A stretch of 44,031 bases of DNA. Source: Epulopiscium sp. Nele67-Bin005 (lineage in GTDB: Bacteria > Bacillota > Clostridia > Lachnospirales > Cellulosilyticaceae). The stretch spans positions 1 to 44,031 of the forward strand of contig LNZR01000066.1 in NCBI GenBank assembly GCA_002007365.1, read 5' to 3'. The position numbers were made by a program, and so were the translations under genes. The notes under the pieces were generated by a model. The model saw nothing but the letters and a program-made list of their open reading frames with translations. It did not search any database and was not told where the DNA came from. Shown one piece after another: positions 18,178 to 27,355 of the stretch (position 1 is the stretch's first letter; every line of letters starts with the position of its first letter).

Positions 18178-19890
18178 TTATTTTTGTAAATCTTTGAGTT
18201 TAAATGATAATAATACTTCATTCAATGCTTCAGCTTGGGCAGCCAACTCCTCACTAACTGCCGCACTTTGGTCAGCCGTTTCTGTATTAATATCTGTAAC
18301 CTTTGTAATTTCCTCTGTTCCTTGGTTCAAAATTATAATATTCTGCTTTTGTTTCTCACTATCCTCCAGAACTTCTTGACAAATATTAACCGTCTCATCA
18401 ACACTTACAACAATTTCATCAAGCGTCATAGATGCATGAGTAGCCCATACTTCACCATGCTGAACCATATCAAGTGCAACAGCCATCATCTTCTCAACAT
18501 CTTTAACCGTTTCTGAAGTCTTATGTGCCAATTCACCAACTTCCTTTGCAACTACAGTAAACCCCCTACCAGCGTCCCCAGCCCTTGCAGCTTCAATAGA
18601 TGCATTAAGTGCTAATAAATTAGTTTGCTGCGAAATATCTGCAATCATTTGTGTAACTCCAAAAACAGCCTTACTAGAAGTTTTTATATTCTCCATAGAT
18701 TTTACCATCTCTTGCATCATCAAAGTACCCTCATCTGCCAAAGATTTTGTATTCTCAGAAATTTTTCTAGTAGCATTCATATTTTCAATAAGCTCTAAAA
18801 TATTTGACGAAATATCTTCTGTTGATACAACAAATTTATCAGTCACTTCTTTTTGAGAAGATGCACATTTTGCAAGCATAGTAGCACCGATAGCAATTTC
18901 TTCTGACCCTAAATGAACATCACGAACAGCATATTTAATATTTGATAAACTATAATTTAACTGCGCATTAATTTGTGTAATTGACTTCTGAATTAGCTCA
19001 AAATCTCCAATGTACTCAACCTCACAACCTTGAGTTAAATCCCCCTTAGCCAAATAACCTAGCTGTTTATTGATATCATGTATATAACTTCTCAAAATTT
19101 TAGCTGCATCTTCCACACTATTTGCTAATGAACCAATCTCATCTGAAGATTTATTTTCTATACAAATAGATAAATTCCCACTGCTTAACTGCTTGGCCGC
19201 TTTTTCCACCTCATAAATAGGCTCGACAATTTTTTTAGTATTATACCTAGAAATAACAAAAATACTAACAATACTAATTAGTATACAAACTCCATTTAAG
19301 AAATAAATATATATAACTAATAATCTTGCCTCTTCATAAGCCCCTTCCCCAAACTCTGTAGAATACCTATCAATTTCATCTGCAAATGCTCTAAATACTA
19401 ATTGTAAATCTAAATAATCCTTCTTCAAAAGAGCTTGTCCCTCTTCATCTTTACCACTATCTATAAGAATAATTATTCGCCCAATTAAATCAATTGCTTC
19501 TACTTCAGCATCTTCCAAAGCTCGCACCATCATCATGTTCCCTATATAGTTAGCCTCCAAAACGTCAATTGATTGATGTAATTGAATAATTTCTTCTTCA
19601 ATGAGCAATTTAAGCCTATCTCTATCAGACAAATCATACACATATTCCAAAATATAACTCTCCAAAGCATTAATACTTGACTTAATTTGCTTTGCCGAAT
19701 TAGTAACTAAAAATGAATGTTCATAAAAATGTTCTAACTCTAAATATATCCCTGTAGTTTCCATTATAGTAAGTAACATCGCACTCAAAAACATTACCCC
19801 TATCGCTAAATAACTAGTCATCAACCTATTTTTAATACTAGTATTAACTCTCAATTTTGTGGCTAACTTATTGCCCCCTAATTTTATCAT
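18178..19890 (-). CDS. Methyl-accepting chemotaxis protein with four-helix-bundle-type sensor
   Basis: A 570-residue chemoreceptor. After a short cytoplasmic lead there is a first membrane helix (about 24-45), an all-helical periplasm-side sensor of about 150 residues in the four-helix-bundle style, a second membrane helix (LLVIYIYFLNGVCILISIVSI region), a HAMP domain beginning RYNTKKIVEPI, and the signalling hairpin NLLALNASIEAARAGDAGRGF within a long coiled coil. The frame extends 25 codons upstream to 19965, but ATG 19890 has GGAAGGGAG five bases before it and gives a normal start, MIKLGGNKL. An extended -10 promoter lies at 19952-19960. No C-terminal methylase-docking peptide is seen; CheC/CheD are encoded further down. 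Confidence 0.92.
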   Translation of the reverse strand: MIKLGGNKLATKLRVNTSIKNRLMTSYLAIGVMFLSAMLLTIMETTGIYLELEHFYEHSFLVTNSAKQIKSSINALESYILEYVYDLSDRDRLKLLIEEEIIQLHQSIDVLEANYIGNMMMVRALEDAEVEAIDLIGRIIILIDSGKDEEGQALLKKDYLDLQLVFRAFADEIDRYSTEFGEGAYEEARLLVIYIYFLNGVCILISIVSIFVISRYNTKKIVEPIYEVEKAAKQLSSGNLSICIENKSSDEIGSLANSVEDAAKILRSYIHDINKQLGYLAKGDLTQGCEVEYIGDFELIQKSITQINAQLNYSLSNIKYAVRDVHLGSEEIAIGATMLAKCASSQKEVTDKFVVSTEDISSNILELIENMNATRKISENTKSLADEGTLMMQEMVKSMENIKTSSKAVFGVTQMIADISQQTNLLALNASIEAARAGDAGRGFTVVAKEVGELAHKTSETVKDVEKMMAVALDMVQHGEVWATHASMTLDEIVVSVDETVNICQEVLEDSEKQKQNIIILNQGTEEITKVTDINTETADQSAAVSEELAAQAEALNEVLLSFKLKDLQK

Positions 19891-19951
19891 AAAAACTCCC
19901 TTCCATTTTAACCAATTTACATTCAGATAATATTGATGTTTAATTATTATT

Positions 19952-19960
19952 ATTATACCA
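19952..19960 (-). promoter_or_regulatory. Extended -10 promoter for the second chemoreceptor
   Basis: Minus-strand TGGTATAAT, a consensus extended -10 element, lies 62 bases before the ATG at 19890. No good -35 is present, which extended -10 promoters tolerate. It indicates sigma-A rather than sigma-28 control of this receptor. Confidence 0.55.
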
Positions 19961-20116
19961 AACATACTTTGTAATAAAATAGATTTAATATAATCTTAAC
20001 ATATACTTTACATGAAAATAAATGTATTGCTAAATTTCCACATTTTTACGCACAAAAATATACTTACAACTAACTATATATCTTAAGTTAATTATAAGTA
20101 TATTCAAATTTTATTG

Positions 20117-21295
20117 TTAATCCAAAGCTTCAATGGAACATTTTGGAACTTCTTTTCGCAAAAATTGTTCAATTGTAGCATAAGGATATTTTGTTAGTAA
20201 CTTTTTAGCCGTTGATGCTTCCAAACAACGTACATAAATTTCTTTTTTATTATTCCAAACTCGATAATATGTTCCCTTATCTTTTGGCAAATTATATTGC
20301 TGCATATAAATAGCAAAATCTATAAAATTTTCCACAGATATTTTTTGTTCCACAAGCAAAATTCCTGCATGAACTAAAGAAACATTATATGGGTCAGTTA
20401 CTGAAGGCGTTGTATCATAAGGAATTACAGCACTTTTGGCAACATACAAATCTTTCATAATTCCCTCTTTTAAGTGATTAATTTTGCTAATATGAGGTTC
20501 AAAACGAAGCCTTGCAATTTTGTGATAAAACAATTCTCTTGCCACAACATCAAAAACATTACTAATATTTTTTTGGACCCTATATCTTATCTCTGGAAAA
20601 TGCTTTGGAATTTTGGGCGTTGTTGAGGAAGTTTGACCTTGTGATTTTAATTTGGTTTGACGCTTTTTAAGTTGCGCCTCTTTTAAATCAGAATAATATT
20701 TATCAAAGTAAGTATGTGTACATTTTTTGAAACGACTATGTATACCCATCAAATGATTATTTCCCATAACTCTAAGATAGACATACCCCGTTACTATTGC
20801 ATCATAAAGTGCAGTGTGATATTTATAATGAGGAACGTGTTTTTCGCTCGTTAATCGTAATATTAATTGCTCAATTTGAGTTGGAGGAATGTTGTAATTA
20901 GTAGCTTTTGTTTCTAGCGTACCCCTCCCACACATCTCCAGTTGAGTTTTAAGTGGCATTGTATTTAATAAAGATTTTTTCTTAGTCGTTTTTAGTAAAG
21001 ATTTTAAATCATGCTCAAGACTCATTCCTACTATTTTAATAGAAGAAAGGGGTGCATACATTTTGCATGATTCCAAAAATCCGTTGATACAAGTATTAAT
21101 TTGGTTGGTATTGCATAAATGATAATTATTTTGTTGATGAGAATACGTAATATTTTGTGCGCCAGATGGACTAATTACCACCTCAAGCACCCTTACAATT
21201 TGATTTTCTTTATAAAGTAAAATGGCAAGCTCACGCACAAAACCTTGGTCATTAAATTCGCAGTCTAGTGTAAAGTAAAGCGTAGGTGTTTGCAT
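20117..21295 (-). CDS. DEDDh-type exonuclease-like protein with unknown C-terminal half
   Basis: The N-terminal 175 residues have the pattern of RNase T / DnaQ-like 3'-5' exonucleases: D11 and E13 in LDCEF, D96 in GMSLEHDLKSL, and H160/D165 in YHTALYDAIVTGYVYL, which together supply the five DEDDh catalytic residues. The remaining 215 residues are basic and not recognised. The substrate, DNA or RNA, cannot be told. The frame runs to 21325, but AGAAGGAG at 21301-21308 is five bases before ATG 21295, giving 392 residues. It is divergent from the radical SAM gene, with no partner on its strand except the chemoreceptor about 230 bases downstream. Confidence 0.8.
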   Translation of the reverse strand: MQTPTLYFTLDCEFNDQGFVRELAILLYKENQIVRVLEVVISPSGAQNITYSHQQNNYHLCNTNQINTCINGFLESCKMYAPLSSIKIVGMSLEHDLKSLLKTTKKKSLLNTMPLKTQLEMCGRGTLETKATNYNIPPTQIEQLILRLTSEKHVPHYKYHTALYDAIVTGYVYLRVMGNNHLMGIHSRFKKCTHTYFDKYYSDLKEAQLKKRQTKLKSQGQTSSTTPKIPKHFPEIRYRVQKNISNVFDVVARELFYHKIARLRFEPHISKINHLKEGIMKDLYVAKSAVIPYDTTPSVTDPYNVSLVHAGILLVEQKISVENFIDFAIYMQQYNLPKDKGTYYRVWNNKKEIYVRCLEASTAKKLLTKYPYATIEQFLRKEVPKCSIEALD

Positions 21296-21405
21296 AGGTT
21301 CTCCTTCTCTAAAGTCTAACTTCAATTCTTATTTAAATAGTATACAAGATATGTCTTTATTATGATAGGGGAATTTTAAAAAATAGATTAACTCTTACAA
21401 AAATA

Positions 21406-21414
21406 TGGTATACT
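21406..21414 (+). promoter_or_regulatory. Extended -10 promoter for the radical SAM gene
   Basis: TGGTATACT forms an extended -10 element 31 bases before the ATG at 21446, overlapping a second TATAAT at 21415-21420. It faces away from the exonuclease-like gene. Confidence 0.5.
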
Positions 21415-21445
21415 TATAATATAGAAACAAAATTTGGAGGACAAA

Positions 21446-23185
21446 ATGAAAGTTTTACTAATCGCATTTAATGCAAAATTTATTCATTCATCATTATCAC
21501 TACGCTATTTAAAATCATATTGTACAGATTATAGTGAGCAAATTCAATTGCTAGAGCTTACAATTAACCAAGATGAAAACACTATTATAAAGGAAATTTT
21601 TACTCAAAATCCAACTATTATAGGGTTTTCTTGTTATATATGGAATATTGGATATATCAAAACTTTAATCCCTACTATAAAAAAAGTATTACCTAATGTA
21701 AAAATAATTTTGGGAGGTCCTGAAGTTTCATACTCATCAAGAGATTTATTAGAAGAATTTTCTATTGATTATTTGGTAGAAGGTGAAGGAGAAGAAACTT
21801 TTAAACAGCTATTAGATTTTGAACTATCTAATAAAATATCCATCTCTGAAATTGATGGGTTAGTATATAAAAAAGATGGCGAAATTATCGCTAACAATTG
21901 TCGATTACCACTAAAGATGGAAAAACTTCCGTTTGTGTATGATGATATTGCAGATTTGGAACACAAAATTATTTATTACGAAGCATCAAGAGGTTGCCCT
22001 TTTAACTGTCAATATTGTTTATCTTCTGTAGAAAAAGGTGTGCGAATGCTTCCTATTGAAAGAGTTAAACAGGAACTCCAATATTTTTTGGATAAAAAAG
22101 TTCCTCAAGTTAAATTTGTAGATAGAACTTTTAATGCTAGCAAAAGTTATGCCGTATCTATATGGGAGTATATAATTGCAAACGACAATAATTTTACTAA
22201 TTTTCACTTTGAAATCGCAGTAGAAAAATTAGATGATAGTATGCTAGAAGTTTTAAAAGGAGCAAGAGAGGGGTTAATTCAATTTGAAATAGGTGTTCAA
22301 TCTACCCATTTACCAACGCTTGAAGCTATCAAACGAAAAATGCCTTTTGAAAAATTAGAAGGAATAATTACTCAAATAGACTGCCTTGGAAATATTCATC
22401 AACATTTAGATTTAATAGTTGGCCTACCCTATGAAAGTTACAAAATTTTTGGAAAATCGTTTGATGATGTAATGTCAACAAGACCTCAACAACTTCAACT
22501 TGGATTTTTGAAAGTTTTGAAGGGTTCAGGGCTTTATATTGATGCCAAAAAATATGGAATTGTCTATAAAGATGAACCACCATATGAAGTTTTATATACC
22601 AACGATATCACTTATGCCGAAATTCTAAAATTGCATTTAATAGAAGATTTGCTAGAAAAATATTATAATAGTGGTAGATTTAGGGCCTCACTAGAATATT
22701 TCTTTACAATACTATTCTATAGTACTTTTGAATTTTTTGAAAGCTTTGCAAACTATTGGGAAGCCAAGAAATATGACCAGTTATCACACAAAAAAGAAGC
22801 TTACTATTTTAAATTATTAGAATTTGGACAAACTTTAGAAAACTGTGATGAAGCTTTACTCAAAGAATTAATTAGATGGGATTGGTTATGTCATGAAAAC
22901 CCTAAAAATAAAGCAGATTTCTTAATTACTCTTGACCAACAACAATTTAAGTCTAACATTCACGCTAAATTTAAAGATGACGAATGGCTCAATAGTTTTG
23001 ACACAAAATTTGTAGACTATACTCCCAATCAACGAATTAGAAATTTACATGTAGAACATTTTTCTTATAATGTAAAACAGTTTGGAATTATGGAACACGT
23101 GCCAATTAAGGTTCATCAAGCAGTTTTATTTGATTATAGCTACGAAAACAAACAACCTAAGTTTTATTTTATAGATAAAATATAG
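21446..23185 (+). CDS. B12-binding domain radical SAM protein (DUF4080 type)
   Basis: A 579-residue protein with an N-terminal cobalamin-binding Rossmann-like domain (VLLIAFNAKFIHSSLSLRYL, then PTIIGFSCYIWN and IILGGPEVS), a radical SAM core whose cluster cysteines are in GCPFNCQYC (C184, C188, C191), and a C-terminal region matching what I recall of DUF4080. The family's reaction is not established; related enzymes methylate unactivated carbons or modify tRNA or lipids. ATG 21446 is chosen over a TTG at 21434 because TTGGAGGACAAA precedes it. It leads a plus-strand run with nth and a helicase, though the 70-base gap to nth may hold a separate signal. Confidence 0.9.
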   Translation: MKVLLIAFNAKFIHSSLSLRYLKSYCTDYSEQIQLLELTINQDENTIIKEIFTQNPTIIGFSCYIWNIGYIKTLIPTIKKVLPNVKIILGGPEVSYSSRDLLEEFSIDYLVEGEGEETFKQLLDFELSNKISISEIDGLVYKKDGEIIANNCRLPLKMEKLPFVYDDIADLEHKIIYYEASRGCPFNCQYCLSSVEKGVRMLPIERVKQELQYFLDKKVPQVKFVDRTFNASKSYAVSIWEYIIANDNNFTNFHFEIAVEKLDDSMLEVLKGAREGLIQFEIGVQSTHLPTLEAIKRKMPFEKLEGIITQIDCLGNIHQHLDLIVGLPYESYKIFGKSFDDVMSTRPQQLQLGFLKVLKGSGLYIDAKKYGIVYKDEPPYEVLYTNDITYAEILKLHLIEDLLEKYYNSGRFRASLEYFFTILFYSTFEFFESFANYWEAKKYDQLSHKKEAYYFKLLEFGQTLENCDEALLKELIRWDWLCHENPKNKADFLITLDQQQFKSNIHAKFKDDEWLNSFDTKFVDYTPNQRIRNLHVEHFSYNVKQFGIMEHVPIKVHQAVLFDYSYENKQPKFYFIDKI

Positions 23186-23255
23186 AAACAAAAACTTACT
23201 TTTGGAGTTAGAATTTTTAATTCTTGCTCCTAAGTATAATATTGGAGGATAAAAC

Positions 23256-23942
23256 ATGAAACATCATATTGATGCACTTTTAAAAACGCTAGATGAATTT
23301 TATGGAACAGAAATAATTTGTTATTTAAACCATGATACACCGTTTCAGCTATTAGTAGCTACGATTTTAAGCGCACAATGCACCGATGACCGAGTAAATA
23401 TTGTTACAGCTGACTTGTTCAAAAAATATCCAGACGTTCAACATTTCGCTAATGCAAATATTGAAGAACTTGAATTAGATATTAAAAGTACAGGTTTTTA
23501 TAAAAATAAAGCAAAAAATATTATGGCCTGTTCTCAAAGATTAATTTCTAATTATGATAGTCAAGTCCCTAAAGAAATTGAGGATTTAACAAGCCTTGCA
23601 GGGGTTGGGCGCAAAACAGCAAACGTAGTTCGAGGAAATATTTTTGGAATTGAAAGCGTTGTTGTAGATACTCATGTAAAGAGGATTAGTATCCGTTGGG
23701 GGCTTACAAAAAGCACTGACCCCGTTGTAATTGAGCATGATTTGATGGCAATTTTACCAAAATCTCATTGGATACGATATAATACACAAGTTATTGCTCA
23801 TGGACGTGCTATTTGTACTGCCAGAAAACCACAGTGTAAAGAGTGTATGTTTTTGCAAGATTGCCCTTTTGGTTTGGAACAATTGCTACAAAATATGCCT
23901 CCTGAAGTAAAAATTTGCTTAGAAAAAGGACATATGTACTAA
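23256..23942 (+). CDS. nth: Endonuclease III (DNA glycosylase/AP lyase)
   Basis: Base-excision repair enzyme that removes oxidised pyrimidines and nicks the abasic site. The 228-residue protein has the helix-hairpin-helix LAGVGRKTANVV with catalytic lysine K120, catalytic aspartate D138 in VVDTHVKR, and a [4Fe-4S] loop with C187, C194, C197 and C203 in the standard C-x6-C-x2-C-x5-C spacing. The early motif ILSAQCTDDRVN is also typical. TTGGAGGATAAAAC precedes the ATG. The helicase starts 14 bases after its stop, so the two repair genes are likely co-transcribed. Confidence 0.96.
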   Translation: MKHHIDALLKTLDEFYGTEIICYLNHDTPFQLLVATILSAQCTDDRVNIVTADLFKKYPDVQHFANANIEELELDIKSTGFYKNKAKNIMACSQRLISNYDSQVPKEIEDLTSLAGVGRKTANVVRGNIFGIESVVVDTHVKRISIRWGLTKSTDPVVIEHDLMAILPKSHWIRYNTQVIAHGRAICTARKPQCKECMFLQDCPFGLEQLLQNMPPEVKICLEKGHMY

Positions 23943-23956
23943 AGAAAGGAATTATT

Positions 23957-25945
23957 ATGAATGAAAATCAACAAAAAGCTGTAACTGCTCCTCTTGGAAC
24001 TACGATGGTAATTGCAGGTCCTGGAAGTGGAAAAACTTATGTTATAGTTGAAAGAATTAATTATATGATAAATAAACTTGAGTGTAACCCACTAAATATT
24101 TTAGTAATTACATTTACAAGGGCTGCCGCTGATGAGATGAAACAGCGATATGTACAAAAATACGGAAATTCAAAAGTAAATTTTGGAACATTTCACTCTA
24201 CGTTTTATCGTATTTTACAAATGTATGATAGAGATAAATATAGTATGGATAAACTCCTAAAAGAAGAGCAAAAATATCAACTCATTGAAAAAATTTATAG
24301 AGAAGTTGGTAAGGGTGAATACGAAGATTTTACAGATACTTTTTTATCAAATTTAACTTTGATGCAAAATCAATTGATAAATATCAAGTATTATAATCCA
24401 ACTGATTTATCAAAAGAAATTTACCAAAAAGTTTATATGGAGTATATGAAATATAAGGAGAGCGCTGGACTTTTTGATTTTGATGATATGTTAGTTGACT
24501 GTTATCTTTTGCTAAAAAATGAGCCACAAGTGTTAGAGTTTTTTCAAAATAAATTTAAGTATGTTTTGATTGATGAATTCCAAGATATTAACTGCGTACA
24601 ATTTGAAACTTTACGCCTTCTCCAGCAAAATAATCCTAATATTTTTATTGTTGGTGATGATGACCAAAGTATTTATCAATTTAGAGGGGCAAGACCAGAA
24701 TTTTTATTACAATTTGGAGATTATTATAATAATGTAAACCAAGTTGTTTTGGATACAAACTATCGCTCAACCCCTCCAATTATTGAGTTTAGTAATCAAC
24801 TTATTCACTATAATAAAAATCGTTATGATAAAGTTATGAAACCTAATAAAAAAGGAAGTCAAGTCCCTATTATAGAAAATTTTGAGAGTACTAAAGAGCA
24901 AACTAAATATATCATTGACCAATTAGTAAAATTAAACAACGAAGGTCATATTTTAGGAGAAATTGCTATCATCTATCGTCTAAATATGCAGTCTCGACCA
25001 ATTGTTGAAAAGTTGTTAAATATAAATCTAGCTTTTAAAGTTCGTGATAGTGTATATACTTTACACGATCATTGGGTTACTAAAGATATTCTTGCTTATC
25101 TACAGTTAGCACAGGATAAAACAGAGGTTGATCCTTTTATTAGAGTTTTAAATAAGCCTTCTCGTTATGCATCTAAAGACATTATTTATGCTCTAAAAAA
25201 ATGTGAGCATAATCCCTTTCTAGCTCTAAAAAATATGGACCTTCCAAAGTGGCAAACTAGTAGATTTGATGAATTTGAACTTCACCTAAAAAAAATGCAT
25301 TCAAAAACTTTACCTGAGCAAATTAGATATATTCGCCAAAATATCGGTTATGATGCATATATTTCTGAGCATTGTGCATATAGAAAAATTTCTTCCGAAG
25401 GATTATATGATATTTTAAATGATATTGAAGATTCTGTTGATGAACATAATTCATGGCAATCATGGGAAAATCATATGCTTGAAATAGCCAAAAATCTTCG
25501 TAATTCTCAAAGAGATAATCATAACAAAAATGCTATCACTCTAACAACTATGCATAGTGCCAAAGGGTTAGAATTTGATGTTGTTTTTATTCTTGATGTT
25601 GTAGAAGATGTTGTACCTCACAAAAAAAGTATGTTACAATCAGAAATAGAAGAGGAGAGGCGTTTATTTTATGTATCACTCACTCGTGCAAAACGTCATC
25701 TTTATATATGTGTTCCAAAAAAGCGCTATAATAAGGACGTTTCTCAGTCACCATTCATTGAAGAAATGCTAACTCCACTTGAGCCATTAAAGGTTGGAGA
25801 TACAATTCGACATAAAAAATACGGAGTGGGAATTGTTAATAAAGTTGATGAAAATATTGCAACTATCAAATTTAAATCTGGAACAAAACCTGTAGATTAT
25901 ATATTTTGTTTTAAGAAAAAAATTATTGAAAAGGAGATTTTGTAA
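23957..25945 (+). CDS. UvrD/PcrA-type superfamily 1 DNA helicase
   Basis: A 3'-5' DNA helicase of 662 residues, somewhat shorter than typical PcrA or UvrD (about 720-750). All core motifs are present: Walker A AGPGSGKT (20-27), TFTRAAADEMKQR, Walker B DEFQDIN, GDDDQSIYQFRGA, LDTNYRST, TTMHSAKGLEFDVVFILDVVE and EEERRLFYVSLTRAK. The last 60 residues, beginning LKVGDTIRHKKYGVGIV, match the Tudor-like C-terminal domain that binds RNA polymerase in PcrA/UvrD. ATG 23957, with AAAGAAAGGA upstream, is preferred over an in-frame start inside nth. A full-length PcrA may exist elsewhere in the genome, so the pcrA symbol is withheld. Confidence 0.93.
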   Translation: MNENQQKAVTAPLGTTMVIAGPGSGKTYVIVERINYMINKLECNPLNILVITFTRAAADEMKQRYVQKYGNSKVNFGTFHSTFYRILQMYDRDKYSMDKLLKEEQKYQLIEKIYREVGKGEYEDFTDTFLSNLTLMQNQLINIKYYNPTDLSKEIYQKVYMEYMKYKESAGLFDFDDMLVDCYLLLKNEPQVLEFFQNKFKYVLIDEFQDINCVQFETLRLLQQNNPNIFIVGDDDQSIYQFRGARPEFLLQFGDYYNNVNQVVLDTNYRSTPPIIEFSNQLIHYNKNRYDKVMKPNKKGSQVPIIENFESTKEQTKYIIDQLVKLNNEGHILGEIAIIYRLNMQSRPIVEKLLNINLAFKVRDSVYTLHDHWVTKDILAYLQLAQDKTEVDPFIRVLNKPSRYASKDIIYALKKCEHNPFLALKNMDLPKWQTSRFDEFELHLKKMHSKTLPEQIRYIRQNIGYDAYISEHCAYRKISSEGLYDILNDIEDSVDEHNSWQSWENHMLEIAKNLRNSQRDNHNKNAITLTTMHSAKGLEFDVVFILDVVEDVVPHKKSMLQSEIEEERRLFYVSLTRAKRHLYICVPKKRYNKDVSQSPFIEEMLTPLEPLKVGDTIRHKKYGVGIVNKVDENIATIKFKSGTKPVDYIFCFKKKIIEKEIL

Positions 25946-26091
25946 TGAGTAAAAAAGTTAAGAAAAAAGAACCGTTTAATATCTATGAATTTACGTACAG
26001 ACATAAGAAAAAAATTGTGGGTACTGTTAGTTTTATCATCGTTCTTAGTATGATATTTAGTATATTTGCACAATTTGCTTACGCCCTATAA
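25945..26091 (+). CDS. 48-residue basic single-span membrane peptide coupled to the helicase gene
   Basis: The ATG overlaps the helicase stop by one base (TAATG), with AAGGAG 9 bases upstream, so translation is coupled. The peptide has a strongly basic cytoplasmic segment (MSKKVKKKEP then YRHKKK) and one membrane helix from about 24 to 44, ending FAYAL. It recalls very short DUF4044-like Firmicute peptides, but I cannot assign it. Its spacing and Shine-Dalgarno argue that it is a real gene. Confidence 0.7.
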   Translation: MSKKVKKKEPFNIYEFTYRHKKKIVGTVSFIIVLSMIFSIFAQFAYAL

Positions 26092-26158
26092 TTTTTAGTA
26101 TAAAATAAAGTAAAAAATCCAAACTAATTGTATATATATCGCAAAGGAGATGTTGTAC

Positions 26159-26587
26159 ATGACGCAAATGGTAGCAGTTTTATCTGGGCTACTTATGAGT
26201 ATTCAAGGGGTTTGGAATACAGCTTTAAGAGGATCTATTGGAACTTGGTTTACAAATACCATTGTTCAAGGGGTTGGGCTTTTGTCGGCACTTATCGGGC
26301 TTGCTGTAGTAAGAGATGCAAATTTGACTGGTCTACGTTCGGTTAATAAAATATATTTACTAAGTGGTATATTAAGCGTTGGAATTGTCTATACTGTAAT
26401 TTTTGCAATCACAAAACTAGGGCCTGCTCAAGCAACAATGTTAATTTTAATTACTCAAATGACAGCCTCATATTTAATTGAATTATTTGGTTGGTTTGGT
26501 ATGGAAAAGGTTGATTTTAGTTGGATAAAAGCCATAGGAATAGGCGTAATTTTAATAGGAATTGTTATATCCCAATATGCAAAATGA
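26159..26587 (+). CDS. YdcZ/DUF606-type small DMT family membrane transporter
   Basis: A 142-residue protein with four to five predicted membrane helices, starting MTQMVAVLSGLLMSIQGVWN. Phrases such as NTALRGSIGTWFTNTIVQGVG and LGPAQATMLILITQM fit the YdcZ (DUF606) half-size members of the drug/metabolite transporter superfamily, which usually work as dimers. The substrate is unknown. ATG 26159 lies eight bases after AGGAG; the ATG at 26150 abuts the AGGAG and is unlikely. A terminator follows at once. Confidence 0.85.
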   Translation: MTQMVAVLSGLLMSIQGVWNTALRGSIGTWFTNTIVQGVGLLSALIGLAVVRDANLTGLRSVNKIYLLSGILSVGIVYTVIFAITKLGPAQATMLILITQMTASYLIELFGWFGMEKVDFSWIKAIGIGVILIGIVISQYAK

Positions 26588-26591
26588 CAAA

Positions 26592-26622
26592 TGGTCAACC
26601 TTAATCGGTTGGCTATTTTTTG
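26592..26622 (+). terminator. Intrinsic terminator after the YdcZ-type gene
   Basis: GTCAACC and GGTTGGC form a seven-pair stem (one G-U pair) with a six-base loop, followed by TATTTTTT. Confidence 0.8.
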
Positions 26623-26697
26623 TAGGGCAAAATTTTTATACTTCTCACATAATAAAAACTGTTCCTTATAAATCTTGTCATTTAAGCTTGTCTGATA

Positions 26698-26726
26698 TTG
26701 CTATCAATTATGCACTTTGGTATAAT
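26698..26726 (+). promoter_or_regulatory. Sigma-A-type promoter for the ECF S-component gene
   Basis: TTGCTA, a 17-base spacer and a consensus TATAAT lie 35 bases before the ATG at 26762. No riboswitch-like leader fits in the remaining untranslated region. Confidence 0.65.
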
Positions 26727-26761
26727 AAGTAATTGTAAACCTATCAAAAGGAGATATCAAA

Positions 26762-27280
26762 ATGAAAAAAGTAAATACAATGTTATTAGTACTTTCGGCA
26801 ATGTTTATAGCTATGGGGCTAGCATTACCAACGGTTTTCCATAGTTTTGGAATGGCTGGAAGTGTATTCTTACCAATGCATATTCCAGTTTTATTGTGTG
26901 GATTAATTTGTGGCTGGAAATATGGATTAGTAGTTGGGGCAATTATCCCAATTTTATCCAGCATCACTACAGGTATGCCCCCAATTTACCCTGTCGCAAT
27001 TTTTATGGCGGCTGAAACGGCTACATATGGTGCAGTTTCTGGGTTTATGATGCAAAAATTCAATGTGGTTATAAGCCTTGTAATTGCTATGGTTGCAGGA
27101 AGAATTTCACTTGGAATTGCACAATTTATTTTAATTGGTGCATCTGGAAATTTAACTTTTCAATCATTTTTAGCAGGAGCAGTTGTTACGGCAGTTCCTG
27201 GAATTGTGTTGCAAATTATATTAATTCCTATAATTGTAATGTTGCTTAAAAAAAGTGGCGTATTAAATCGTATTGCGTAA
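26762..27280 (+). CDS. ECF transporter substrate-binding (S) component
   Basis: A 172-residue, six-helix membrane protein of the energy-coupling-factor S-component type. Recognisable stretches are VFLPMHIPVLLCGLICGWKYG and GAIIPILSSITTGMPPIYP. The protein captures a vitamin or similar micronutrient and docks on a shared EcfA/EcfA'/EcfT module encoded elsewhere. The vitamin cannot be deduced from sequence or neighbours, and no riboswitch is seen. AAAAGGAGATATCAAA precedes the ATG. It is followed after 75 bases by the pepF reading frame, which has its own likely promoter. Confidence 0.87.
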   Translation: MKKVNTMLLVLSAMFIAMGLALPTVFHSFGMAGSVFLPMHIPVLLCGLICGWKYGLVVGAIIPILSSITTGMPPIYPVAIFMAAETATYGAVSGFMMQKFNVVISLVIAMVAGRISLGIAQFILIGASGNLTFQSFLAGAVVTAVPGIVLQIILIPIIVMLLKKSGVLNRIA

Positions 27281-27298
27281 AATTTTTGGGATAAGGGC

Positions 27299-27327
27299 TT
27301 TAAATCAAAAGTTGTTTCCTGTATAAT
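27299..27327 (+). promoter_or_regulatory. Likely sigma-A-type promoter for the oligoendopeptidase gene
   Basis: TTTAAA, a 17-base spacer and a consensus TATAAT lie 28 bases before the ATG at 27356. The -35 match is moderate. Confidence 0.5.
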
Positions 27328-27355
27328 GGTTAAAAATTGAAATGGAGGATTTCCC

